Shown here: positions 41,963 to 53,166 of the stretch, piece after piece
How the letters are laid out: the number at the start of each line of letters is the position of its first letter
Numbering within the stretch: position 1 is the stretch's first letter
Assembly (NCBI RefSeq): GCF_026914265.1
Contig: NC_069138.1
Coordinates: 31,112,262-31,176,261 of the forward strand
DNA length: 64,000 nucleotides
DNA from: Mya arenaria
Lineage: Eukaryota > Mollusca > Bivalvia > Myida > Myidae
Reading direction: 5' to 3'
Notes under the pieces: generated by a model
Told to the model about the DNA's origin: nothing
Database searches by the model: none
Seen by the model: only the letters and a program-made list of their open reading frames with translations
Position numbers and translations under genes: made by a program

Positions 41963-42290
41963 GGAACTCCTCGGCCATTTTTATCGAAAACAACCTCGGA
42001 TGTATGCCGGTACATCAATAAAAGTAGTTCGTATTTATTTTAATTATATCATTAATTATATGTAGTGATTTAGTTTATATTTATTGATCTATGTTTAAAT
42101 TGATTGCCAGTGAAGGGTATTATTGCAAACATAATTAAGATTCCCAAGAGTTACGTCCCATTAAGTTTAACTACTAAATTAAATTACTACCTGAATTGCA
42201 TGCAGCGGACTTAAACATACCGATTTCTGAGTATGTAAACCGTCCATATACATCTGAGGTTGTTTTCGATAAAAATGTCTGAGGAGCTCC
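41963..42290. mobile_element. 328 bp element with ~45 bp inverted ends
   Basis: The left end GGAACTCCTCGGCCATTTTT ATCGAAAACAACCTCGGATG is mirrored at 42249-42290 by CATCTGAGGTTGTTTTCGAT and GTCTGAGGAGCTCC. A partial extra copy of the left end lies just upstream (41934-41960). No coding capacity. Confidence 0.8.
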
Positions 42291-43139
42291 CATTGAACAG
42301 AAACTCTTTCTCTGGACAAACAGAACACATGTATCGCTTTATACCCAGGTCATTGGTCTGAGAGTGATTCAGTTCGACCTATAATCAGCGGGGACAAGGG
42401 GGCTTACATATATATCTTTCAGGAATCGAGACTAACCTCTGCTCGGACTCATCACCGTCTCACCAGGGTGCAAGGTGCTAAAGGAAACCATTGGTCTAGA
42501 TTCCAATGGAAAAAATATTCTACAGCCAAAAATGTACTTGAGTACAATTCAATGCCTTTAAACATTTACTCAAGTATATTTTTTGCTCTAGAATAAGTTT
42601 CCTTTCAAATATTGTCAAAATCTTTCAATAACACATTCTATGAGAAAATACGTTTTCAAAAAGTATAAAAAAACATGCAAGATTTTAAAGAATATTATGT
42701 TTTTATATGGTGAAATGAGTTGAGACTGAGAGATTTGACATAAGTATTTTCGTCATATTGGGGCCGGGACTTTTATCAAAAGGCCTGATACATCTAATTT
42801 CCATGTTGTTTTGATATACTCTCCGTTTTTCAACAGTTGAAAATCATACATAAAATAAAGATTGTTCACGATTTCAATAAAACATCCAACATACTATATC
42901 GATGTTATTTTAAAAAATCGTATTTTGATATCACCGCAAACATTTTTATCGATTCCATAATAGTAAGAATAGTGTACGTGTCTGCAAATATAAAATATAC
43001 TTAATAAATGTGAAACTCTACTACACTTGTTACATCTAAGGGTCCTTGAATATTCATTCCACAGTGAAATGAATACGACGCTTACTCAAACATCAGTTGA
43101 AAAAGGGTCAAATGTTGTCATCAAACATGAGAAAGTAAG
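42291..43139. other. Non-coding stretch with a small palindrome
   Basis: AAATGTACTTGAGTAC ... CATTTACTCAAGTATATTTT at 42530-42585 forms an imperfect inverted repeat. No gene. Confidence 0.5.
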
Positions 43140-44095
43140 TGGAATGAAACAACCAAATACCTGTACTCGAGGTTTACAAGTGTCTATCTTCACCTCGTTT
43201 GGCTCTACAGACGATCTTGTCAGATATTGGCCTGAGTCTTCGCTCACCAGTGAACTACATAACATTCACAAAGGAAGGTGTTCGAAAACTCCTATCAGAT
43301 CTAAAACCACACAATCCTGCAGCCAAATACTAACCACAAGGTATACTGTTGAAGTAACACGCATCGGAGTTAGCTCCCATTTCACAAAATTATTTCCAGG
43401 CTTCGCTGACCTAAAGCATAATACCAACCGATCTAAATTCAGTCAATGGCATTAAAATCTTATGTTATCAAATTAAACCTGAAAAATACCATCCCGTAAC
43501 CCTCACCTCCGCCGCATGCAATACGTAAGAGCAGATAGGCAGCAGCTCAATCGTGAAACACATGGACCGTCACCAAATCCTCATAGATGCCCAGCATGGC
43601 ATTTGGGTAAGATCCTGTGATACCTTGGTTTTACTTGCCATCCAGGACCTAGCCAACGCTATTGACAACATGGGTCAGTCACATGTTATCTTGTTGGATT
43701 TTTCCAAGGCTTTCGATGATGAGACCCACCAACGCATCCTTTTCAAGTTGTTAAATAGTACGTAACAACTTACCCAGTTGGATCAGCACCTTCCCCAAAG
43801 GTCTCAATCAACAAGTGTGTCTACAGGGGAATACGTCAACACAATCACCATCATGGATTACCAGCTAGGCTCTAGGGAGAAGGATGGGATTATGGAATTA
43901 TATCTCCTGATTTGCCTGTTCATGCATGTAACGAACAAACATGGACATACACTAAAAGACGTCGAACCAGCAAAAGATTCAGGCCTCCGAATAGCCACAA
44001 ATCTTTTAATTAAGCCATACTATTACTGTCACCTGGAAAGCCAACAAAACAAGATTCAACTTTCAACGTAATACTCAGTCGAAGACCAAGGGGCT
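43140..44095 (+). pseudogene. LINE RT fragment left of a large minisatellite
   Basis: Translations include TFTKEGVRKLLSDLKPHNPA (43268-43330), DRHQILIDAQHGIWVRSCDT (43565-43625) and SHVILLDFSKAFDDETHQRI (43678-43740). Near 44030 TVTWKANKTRFNFQRNTQS marks the stretch that normally precedes AYTTLVRP..EY..TVWDP. Frameshifts and stops are present. The element continues after the minisatellite at 45430. Confidence 0.82.
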
Positions 44096-45431
44096 CTGCT
44101 ATACCACCCTGATGTTGCACTGCCATACTACCCTGATGTTGCACTGCTAAACTACCTTGATGTTGCACTGCTATACTACCCTGATGTTGCACTGCTATAC
44201 TACCCATGTTGCACTGCTATACTACCCTGATGTTGCACTGCTATACTACCCTGATGTTGCACTGCTATACTACCCTGATGTTGCACTGCTATACTACCCT
44301 GATGTTGCACTGCTATACTACCCTGATGTTGCACTGCTATACTACCCTGATGTTGCACTGCCATACTACCCTGATGTTGCACTGCTATACTACCTTGATG
44401 TTGCACTGCTATACTACCCTGATGTTGCACTGCTATACTACCCTGATGTTGCACTGCTATACTACCCATGTTGCACTGTTATAGTACCCTGATGTTGCAC
44501 TGCTATACTACCCTGATGTTGCACTGCTATACTACCCTGATGTTGCACTGCTATACTACCCTGATGTTGCACTGCTATACTACCCTGATGTTGCACTGCT
44601 ATACTACCCTGATGTTGCACTGCTATACTACCCTGATGTTGCACTGCTATACTACCCTGATGTTGCACTGCTATACTACCCTGATGTTGCACTGCTATAC
44701 TACCCTGATGTTGCACTGCTATACTACCCTGATGTTGCACTGCTATACTACCCTGATGTTGCACTGCTATACTACCCTGATGTTGCACTGCTATACTACC
44801 CTGATGTTGCACTGCTATACTACCTGATGTTGCACTGCTATACTACCCTGATGTTGCACTGCTATACTACCCTGATGTTGCACTGCTATACTACCCTGAT
44901 GTTGCACTGCTATACTACCCTGATGTTGCACTGCTATACTACCCTGATGTTGCACTGCCATACTACCCTGATGTTGCACTGCTATAGTACCCTGATGTTG
45001 CACTGCTATACTACCCTGATGTTGCACTGCTATACTACCCTGATGTTACACTGCTATACTACCCTGATGTTGCACTGCTATACTACCTTGATGTTGCACT
45101 GCTATACTACCCTGATGTTGCACTGCTATACTACCCTGATGTTGCACTGCTATACGACCCTGATGTTGCACTGCTATACTACCCTGATGTTGCACTGCTA
45201 TACTACCCTGATGTTGCACTGCTATACTACCTTGATGTTGCACTGCTATACTACCCTGATGTTGCACTGCTATACTACCCTGACGTTACACTGCTATACT
45301 ACCCATGTTGCACTGCTATACTACCCTGATGTTGAACTGCTATACTACCCTGATGTTGCACTGCTATACTACCCTGATGTTGCACTGCTATACTACCCTG
45401 ATGTTGCACTGCTATACTACCCTGATGTTGC
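44096..45431 (+). repeat. 24 bp minisatellite, about 55 units, inside a LINE
   Basis: The unit TACCCTGATGTTGCACTGCT (plus four bases ATAC) repeats nearly perfectly. A few units are 20-23 nt (near 44205, 44464, 44820 and 45300) and reset the frame. Both strands are open for long stretches: CYTTLMLH repeats on plus, GSIAVQHQ on minus. No functional protein is implied. Confidence 0.96.
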
Positions 45432-45850
45432 AACTCATCTGGGACCCTTTAACGAATACCAACATTTGGAAGCGAGCTGAGGTGCAGCGTAAATCTGCAA
45501 GAATGATATTCTCTGGCTACAAACGAATCAGAGTATCTCATTCATCCTTTTATGCAGCAACTCCAGTGACCGACTACCCCCCCCCCCCACCCCCCAGGAG
45601 CGTAGAGCCCAGTCAAAGGTAACGACGATGTGTCGCATAGTGTACAATACGGTTGATGTCCCCATAAATAATTTAATACCTATCAACACTGTTCGAGACC
45701 ACGGACTTGCCTGTTTGGCCCCATTCGCAAGAACAATGTGCTATCAGAAGTCATCCTTCCCAGACACATTCCGAGTAAGAGCTGTCCCACCATCGACAGC
45801 TTTAAGAGGGAAGTACTGACTGTCAACTTTCGCTAGACTTAATATAAGCA
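45432..45850 (+). pseudogene. LINE C-terminal fragment right of the minisatellite
   Basis: QLIWDPLTNTNIWKRAEVQR at 45430-45490, SARMIFSGYKR, and later CRIVYNTVDVPINNLIP and FARTMCYQKSSFPDTFRVR at 45630-45780. This is the RT C-terminus that continues the element at 43140-44095. A C run at 45579-45597 interrupts it. Confidence 0.8.
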
Positions 45851-45944
45851 TTATTGCCAACATAATTATTACATACTGAATATTTTTTTTATTTATTTCT
45901 TTACTAAATAAATTATAAAAAAACTGGAAAATATTAATCAATAA

Positions 45945-46197
45945 CCACTAGTTTCTTAAGCAACCACCTTTTGTCACAGTATCCAATGATAACCTTGGAA
46001 ATAGCTTGCTTCCTTAGTTCCCTTTACAACCATCAACTGCCTAAGCAACCAGATGTTATCTAAGTAACCAAAAACTACTTCAACTATGGCTATGCATTTC
46101 CTTAGCACTTCCTTCGCAACGACATTTTGTCTTAGCAGCCAATTTCTTCCTTGACAATAGCTTGTTTTTGTAGTTTGACCAGGTACTCAAGTGAGCG
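45945..46197 (-). repeat. CTTAGCAACC-type repeat, second location
   Basis: Phrases CCTAAGCAACCA, ATAGCTTGCTTCC, TTGACAATAGCTTGTTTTTG and GTAGTTTGACCAGGTACTCA match 36655-36920. Confidence 0.75.
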
Positions 46198-46240
46198 GTA
46201 TATAGTGCCATTTAGGTCCTCTTGCTATTTGATTAGCACA

Positions 46241-46490
46241 ATTTTGCAGAAGTGAAAAAAACATTCTTGCTTTTGTATATTTCTATTAGCTTGTCTTTTT
46301 TGGACGGAAAAATGTCGAGATATTGTGATAGCCTTGGTGCCGGCGGCATTTTGCAAAAACTACCTTGGCAATAATTGTTGACTGAGACAATACGCACATG
46401 TGCAGTGACGCCCATAATTTTTGCTTTTACAATTGTTGAATTGCCCTTCTTTTTCAGACCAACGTTGCAATTCTTGTTTGCTCCTCTGCA
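46241..46490 (-). repeat. Bivalve dispersed repeat
   Basis: TATTGTGATAGCCTTGGTGCC ... GGCATTTTGCAAAAACTACC is wording I recognise from a very common bivalve repeat. The open frame through it on the minus strand is not supported as a gene. Confidence 0.55.
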
Positions 46491-46850
46491 CACTCTGAGA
46501 TGTTTGGTTATGACCTTTAGATGTTTGGTTATCTTTAGAGGTTTGGTTATCTTTAGATGTTTGGTTATGACCTTGATATGTTTGGTTATCATAAGATGTT
46601 TGGTTATCTTGAGATGTTTAGTTATGACCTTGAGATGTTTGGTTATCTTGAGATATTAGTTTATGACCTGGAGATGTTTGGTTTTGACCTTGAGATGTTT
46701 AGTTATGACCTTGAGATGTTTGATTATGACCTTGAGATGTTTGGTAACCTATATGACATTGAGATGTTTGGTTTTGACCTTGAGATGTTTGGTTTTGACC
46801 TTGAGGTGTGTGGTTATGACCTTTAGATGTTTGGTGGTCAATTGACACAG
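46491..46850 (+). repeat. 18/21 bp minisatellite of GAGATGTTTGGTTATGACCTT
   Basis: About 17 units alternating between a 21 bp form (ending GACCTT) and an 18 bp form (ending TCTT). Both periods are multiples of three and leave frames open. Confidence 0.92.
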
Positions 46851-48182
46851 ATGTTTTGTTGTGACCATTGTATGTTTATGATTCAAATGTGGTTGTGACA
46901 AGTCGTTTATTTATTTCATTTCTTTTGATAATACATCTTGGTTGTGCATGCTTTTTTGTGATTGTTTTTTTTAAATATTTGTAAATGGCCTTAATTAAGT
47001 GAAATGAAGCACCATGGCTTTGTCAGGATGAGTCTGTAAATTGTATATGTTTGGAATCTCATAATGTAAGAAACTAGAATTGTGTCACATGTAACCTCGT
47101 TTATGTATATAACCTATGTCTGATTTTATATGTTCAGTTCTTGTTTCTAAGCTGTACTTACTCAATACTGTATAATTCTCAGACTTATTTAATATCTTCT
47201 GCAATGAAACTCTGTGATTCTACATTATTTTGTTTTTACCTTGTGAATGTTATTGTTCATTGATTGTTAATTTGCTCGCAATTTTCATATGCTAGCAGAA
47301 TAAAAATCTGTGCATGCAAAAATACACCAGATCTTAAATAATTCCAGAAAAAAACAACTGTTAAAGATGACTCAATTCTGAATGTTGTCACCAGCTTTGA
47401 GGTTGTATCTCAATGTACAACAGCTCCATTTATTTGTCAAATCAATATGGTCACCATCATGTCATCATTGAATGACTGTTTTAGGTAAATTTTGTATTAT
47501 GCACAGTTTTTTGTTTCCGGCTAGTATATACATGTATACATGTGCTATAAGACTTCAATGTTTCATTGATTAATTTATGTATGACTTTAGTGATGTTACA
47601 ATTTAGGTTAGATCCATTTGTCAAATATAAGTGCCTTTTATAAGTGATATGTGTGATTTTGTCAGGGAAATTGAATTTTGTGGAGGCGGTCTCATTATCA
47701 AGATTTATCCACCCAAAAGAAATAAAAATACACTATGTATTTATAAATAGGTGTGGTTCACTAGTTTTGAGGCATAAAAGCTCAGGCAAAATGAAAGCAT
47801 TCATTACAGGGCTGATTTTCACTGACAACGTCACATGATGCAGGGATTCTATAGTTGAGCAGTAATCGTAAACTCAGGATTGAGACCCTTAAACTTAAGT
47901 CTATTGTACATTTGTTAGGATTGTTTTAATAAAAACAAAAGAAATGTTTGACTGTTTGTGGCATTTAATTCTATGAAGGCGCCACCCTTCCTTACAATTA
48001 GTTCCTGTAAAAACTCGTTAAAATGTCAAAATTACACAAATTTTGCAAACAAATAAGTGAGCTAAGCTTGATCCTGTTTGAGAATTTGTGGTCAGGTATG
48101 AAACAAATTGAACCAAAAAATGTCTTGAACTTTTGAATTACTCTGATATTCCATAGTTGTTATGGAAACAAAATACTTGCCT
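46851..48182. other. Non-coding stretch
   Basis: AT-rich. No supported gene or repeat. Confidence 0.5.
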
Positions 48183-48186
48183 TTAA

Positions 48187-48533
48187 AGCTGCACTCTCAC
48201 AGATTAAACGTTTTGACAACTTTTTTATTTTTTGTCTTGGAGCGAGCCCATTTTTGCGACAATCCATGGAAACCGGTTATATAAGATTGCTGACAAAAAA
48301 TTAGATCACAGATTTTTATAGTTAAGTTCAAAAATTGATGTTTTATGCATTTTTCTTAAACCATAAATAATGGTTTAAGCTATAAAACATTAATTGTCGA
48401 ATGGAAATATGAAAAACTATGATCTGATTTTTTGTCAATGATCTAACATGATTGGGTTGCAGATAAATTTGTTCTTTACAAGACAAAAAATAAAAAAAAG
48501 TTGTAAAAATGGTAAATCTGTGAGAGTGCAGCT
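48187..48533. mobile_element. MITE C, palindromic, TTAA-flanked, copy 1
   Basis: The ends AGCTGCACTCTCACAG and CTGTGAGAGTGCAGCT are perfect inverted repeats, and the palindrome extends inward through GACAACTTTTTTATTTTTTG and AAAAAATAAAAAAAAGTTGT. TTAA lies at 48183-48186 and 48534-48537, as for piggyBac-type insertion. 347 bp without coding capacity. Confidence 0.88.
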
Positions 48534-48874
48534 TTAAGGGACTCACACAAATACGTTTTTAATATTGTTGAAATTCAGTAATTTTACTTATTTTATGAAT
48601 AATCACTAAACAGCAACTGACATAAACTGACTTGAACAGAATTTTGTTAATCCAACCTCATGTAATTAAAAATAAATTAAATTAATATAATTACATTTGC
48701 AGAAAGTTACTAATACTTTCAGCAAAAAAACTTCATTTCTTGTCACATTTTTAAGAACATTGGAGCTCTCATATGATACTATGTGATGTTTTATAGTTGA
48801 AACATGTACTTTGTTCACATTGCACACAATTTGATTCGATATTTAATCCGCTAAAACTTGAACCATCCTTTTAA

Positions 48875-49099
48875 TGCCGCACTCTCACAGACTGACATTT
48901 TAACTTTTTTCTTTTTTTTGTCCCAGAATAAGCTGATTCTGGTATCAATGCCTTCAACTCAGTCATATAAGATAACTCACAATAGAACAGATGTCAATTC
49001 TTTGGAAAACTGCCGAAAATTCACATTTTCACCAAAATTGGCTCATACCATAACAAAAAATAAAAGATGTCAAAATGGTCAATCTGTGAGAGTGCAGCT
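48875..49099. mobile_element. MITE C, copy 2 (shorter)
   Basis: TGCCGCACTCTCACAGA ... AATCTGTGAGAGTGCAGCT. TTAA precedes it at 48871-48874. The right side has GCAA instead of TTAA. Confidence 0.78.
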
Positions 49100-49513
49100 G
49101 CAATGAGTGTCTAACAAAAGTATTTTTTATACTAATATCAATACATTGAACAGACTGATTTGCTCTGGTTTGAATTATTAATCCCTTTAATGTTCATGTA
49201 GATGTGTTCTGTTTGTGAATGTAGGTTGACTCTCTTTGCCACTTCAAATGCATTCGGTGAATACTGTCATTTCCCTGTGCACTTCAAATTGACATGAAGA
49301 ATGAGAAGATATGTTATTTTTACTTTTAGTTGTAGTTTATTTATAGCAAATTTTCTTTTGATTTGTCATTGCGTGAATACAGGATGCTATTGTATATTAT
49401 AACCATTTGATCATTCATAAATGCAAAGATAAATAATAAAGACAGTTTTAAATAAGATATGGGTTGGTTGTTTTTCTTAGAAAATTTAATATTGTAATGA
49501 ATGTAGAAAAAAC
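49100..49513. other. Non-coding stretch
   Basis: No supported gene. Confidence 0.5.
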
Positions 49514-49888
49514 TTAAAGATGCACTATTACTCCCAAATAAGATTTAACACTTTTAATACAATTGGTTTAATATACAAAAAGTGATGTACAAATGTCGAA
49601 AACAATGATGCTTATGAAGGATACTGAGATTAATTAAAAAGAAATGTGCAAAAGCAGGGTATTGCTTCATCATAAGACCAAAGTAAATCACAGTAAATCT
49701 TTTAGCATTCACCAATCATTTAATATTTTTGCGTTTTCAAGTATTAAATACACAGTTATAATATTGTTAATATAGTAATTAATATTTTCCATTTATGCAT
49801 CATTTAGTAAGTAGTTGAGGGCTTATCACTCAATATTAATGTGTGTTATACATGTGTATGTATTGATTATAGAACGAGATTGTCACTT
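49514..49888 (+). mobile_element. MITE D, fullest copy
   Basis: TTAAAGATGCACTATTACTC at the left and GAGATTGTCACTTTAA at the right end; TTAA is at both ends. The reverse copy lies at 41087-41414 and a SINE-split copy at 26889-27390. Confidence 0.75.
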
Positions 49889-50589
49889 TAATCATGTTTG
49901 CGTTCAGGGTCATATGAACAGCAATCAGAGGATGAGTTTAAATCTTTTTATTTACATTAAAGGGTCTTGTTCACATTATTTTTTATAGGGTCAAGTAAAA
50001 ATATAATTTCTTGTAAAATGTGAACGAAATGGTTATAATAATGATAAAACATTATCACTGCAATTAAGATCTATAATATTAGCTGATATTGTAAAATGCA
50101 ACACAAATGCTTCATTTTTTCAAAATGAAGTAATAACGCTATTAGGATCTGAATGTTTTTAGACTTATAACTACACATTTCTTTCTAAATTTATATCGTC
50201 TGCTGTTAGGTTTTCGTAAGTAAAAGCAGGTAAAGTAAATCAATTCAAACATAGTGAAGAAGTCCCTTTAAAACAATATGTGCGACTAGAATTCACGTAT
50301 TCAAAATCAGATGCCCATCCAATATATTTACTAAAATCAATCAAAGCTTATATATGCAATACAATTTAAAGCAGCTGTACCCGTGATTGCCAGGATATTT
50401 GATTATATTTGTGAATAAAGAAATAAATAGCGGTTTGAATAACACCTCAAAGCCTCTCGTAAACTACCACCTGATTTTTAAAATCTGGACTGATAGCTCC
50501 AATCTACTCTTCATTCCAATAAAGTTTTGGAATGCAAATGAACAGTGACTTTAGAATGGAGTGACTATGAACTCGTCTCAGGGCCTAAA
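49889..50589. other. Non-coding stretch
   Basis: No supported gene or repeat. Confidence 0.5.
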
Positions 50590-51215
50590 CATTTTTCAGC
50601 TATGCAAAGGATTTCCAGCTCGAGTTCACCACGACATTGATCCACTGACCTCAAAACCAGTAGGTTTTATATGCTGGTCATTATCAACATGCCCACCAAG
50701 TACGAGGTCTCCTGCCCTTAGCGTTCTCAAGCTATTTATTGGAAACGGATTTTCAGCTCAAGGTGACCTTGACCTTTGACTCAATGTCCTCATAATCAAA
50801 ACGTTTTTAGTGGTTATTACCGACCTGCCTACAGTTATTTAGGTATCTTAGCCTAAGCAATCTTCAGTGTAATACTGATCGGAAACGGATTTTCATCTCA
50901 GGGTCACCTGGACCTTTGACCCACTGACCTCCAAATCAAAAGGGTTCGTCTGCTAGTTATTCCAAAGCCGCATTGCAAGTTTAAGGTCCCTCGGCCATTG
51001 CGTTCTTCAGTTATTGATCGGCAAGGGATTTTTACCTCGATGTCACCACGATCTTGACCTTTGACCCACTGTCTTCAAAGCCAATATGGCTGGTCATTGC
51101 AAACCTGCCTACCAGGTCTCCGGGCTTAAGCGTTCTTCAGTTATTGAAAACCTTGGGACGGAGGGACAGAATGTCGAACAACTATATGCCGCCCTTCGGA
51201 GCATAACAACAATGA
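50590..51215 (+). repeat. Bivalve tandem repeat, about four ~150 bp units with TGACCTTTGACCC
   Basis: Units contain GGTCATTA.C..CCTGCCTAC, AAGCGTTCTTCAGTTATTGA, GGAAACGGATTTTCA.CTCA and ACCTTGACCTTTGACCCACTGACCTC. The tail GGGACGGAGGGACAGA ... CAACTATATGCCGCCCTTCGG is typical for the family in bivalves. Three units carry nuclear-receptor-like half-site repeats (50763-50780, 50911-50923, 51053-51067). Confidence 0.82.
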
Positions 51216-51834
51216 CGATATGTTGACGACTTTCATATCAATGTGGAAAAATTATGCAACAATTTTAATTTATGTTAATATGTTTATGTTACAGAAAACC
51301 CTCCATTTGTCTTTCTACAGTAGTGTAATGTATATGGTCCAAGACTGGAGATCTAGTGTACCTGGAGTTGAATCCTGATGCCGGTAGAAAAATTAAATTC
51401 TTATTATTTCTATCATGGCGTGTATGTTTATATAACAATACACTATTTTCCATTCAGCACTCTGGTTGCCCAATGCCAATGGTCCAAAAGGACAAACACT
51501 AAAGCTCTTTTTTATATAATTACAAGGTCAAAGGCTTAGATATGTGGATGTTGCTTTGCGTAGAGGTCTTCTACCAAGAATGTTCATATTATGCCATTGG
51601 GGTTAAAATTGGCCCATCCCGGGGGTCGTTTGTTTTATATCGAATTATATAACGAAATCTTTAACACGACAATGCCTAGAGGTATGATATTTAGAATGAA
51701 GCACTGTTTAGAGTGCCTCTACCACGATAATATATATATTTTTAAATAATTCCAAAATGACTTGGCCGTTTTAGATGAACCATTGAAATCAAAACTAAAA
51801 CTGGTTTGGTATGAACAAAAACGCCCATAGAAAT
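51216..51834. other. Non-coding stretch
   Basis: Contains ATTGGCCCATCCCGGGGGTC near 51610, resembling the flanks of 36050-36350. No gene. Confidence 0.5.
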
Positions 51835-52105
51835 ATTGTTTCGTATAGGCAATGCGAATTTTCAGAAATATTGAGATTATTAACGAAATGTTAAAACAAA
51901 ACGGCTGGTTGATTTCTTTTAGAAAAAAGGTTACAATTGGAGCCACCCAAAGTAAGTTTTAAACAAATTCTTGGAATCCGATTTGCGTTCAGGATCGTGA
52001 CAACGCAATTAAAGGATGGTTTCAATAAAAAAAATGATGTGTCAGTAGAATGTGTCATGGGCATACACAAAGTCCTGTTGCAGTTTATCAATAAAGCCAA
52101 AATAT
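51835..52105 (+). repeat. Dispersed repeat E, copy 2
   Basis: Matches 41455-41720 over several blocks in the same orientation. Confidence 0.72.
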
Positions 52106-52220
52106 ACAGTTGTTTGTTGTTTGTTGGGAGATGTTCTCTTTAATTTGTCTGAATATTGATGGTCACACTTCAAAACAGCGCCTTCTGGTCTGGGTAAACG
52201 TTAACTAGATCGCTCTTTAA

Positions 52221-52573
52221 AGCTGTATTCTTACAGATTGAACGCTTTGACAACTTTTTGATTTTTTGTCTTGAAACGAGCCAATTTTGTCGAAAATGCA
52301 TGGAAACCAGTTATATGACTGCTGACAAAAATAGATCGAAGATTTTTATATTTAAGTTCAAAAATTGATGTTTTGTTCATTTTTCTTAAACCGTAAGTAA
52401 CGGTTTAAGCAATAAAACATTAATTTTCGAACGAAAATATGCAAATTTGCGCTCTGATCTTTTGTCAGCAATCTTTTATCATTGGTTTGCAGATATTTAT
52501 GCAAAAATTTGCTCTTTCCAAGACAAAAAATAAAAAAAAGTTGTAAAAACGGTAAATCTGTGAGAGTGCAGCT
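52221..52573. mobile_element. MITE C, copy 3
   Basis: AGCTGTATTCTTACAG ... CTGTGAGAGTGCAGCT with TTAA at 52217-52220 and 52574-52577. Interior as in copy 1. Confidence 0.87.
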
Positions 52574-52992
52574 TTAAAAATCAAAGTGCTGAAAGCACTG
52601 ATGGACTAGGGCTTCATTTAGGGGAATGTTGACAACCATGCTCTAAGCATTATTGATGTAATATTTAAATGTCTTTTAAATACTTTGACCATCAAACATG
52701 GTGTCAGCATTTAAATACACTGCTAGTGAGAATGGAATACCAAACATAATTGTATTCTTTATTATATACCCATCATCAATCCACATGCAATACATATCAC
52801 AAAATACTTTAACCCATATTCCGCTCCAGTGCAATACGGCCATATATACCACTCTTGTGACGTCACGTCATAACAAGTATGTTGCGCAATATTAAATTGA
52901 CGTCATTAAAGCAATGAGTGCATCCTTAAAATGAAATTTATTATGCAAAGATGTGGCTTCTAAGTGATCTAATCAGTAATGTATATAATAAA
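52574..52992. other. Non-coding stretch
   Basis: No supported gene. Confidence 0.5.
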
Positions 52993-53166
52993 AGGGTTAT
53001 TAGTACTGCGTTTTGATCCGGATATGGCCGAATGTCATATTTGATTCTGGGTTTTTTTTTGTAGATTTTGATTTTATTCGGCTTGTGCCTTGTGAAATCC
53101 AAATCTGCAAAAATCTACTTGAGTTGAATACAACCACCTGGATCAAAATGCAGTACTTATAACCCT
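52993..53166. mobile_element. MITE F, 174 bp with ~30 bp inverted ends
   Basis: AGGGTTATTAGTACTGCGTT TTGATCCGG on the left, and CCTGGATCAAAATGCAGTAC TTATAACCCT on the right. The interior is also partly self-complementary. Confidence 0.82.

Noticed and set aside
43027..43455. 142-codon plus-strand frame as a gene
   Set aside because: The LINE RT similarity is in another frame over the same bases.
46233..46592. 119-codon minus-strand frame
   Set aside because: It is a known-looking bivalve repeat joined to the 18/21 bp minisatellite.
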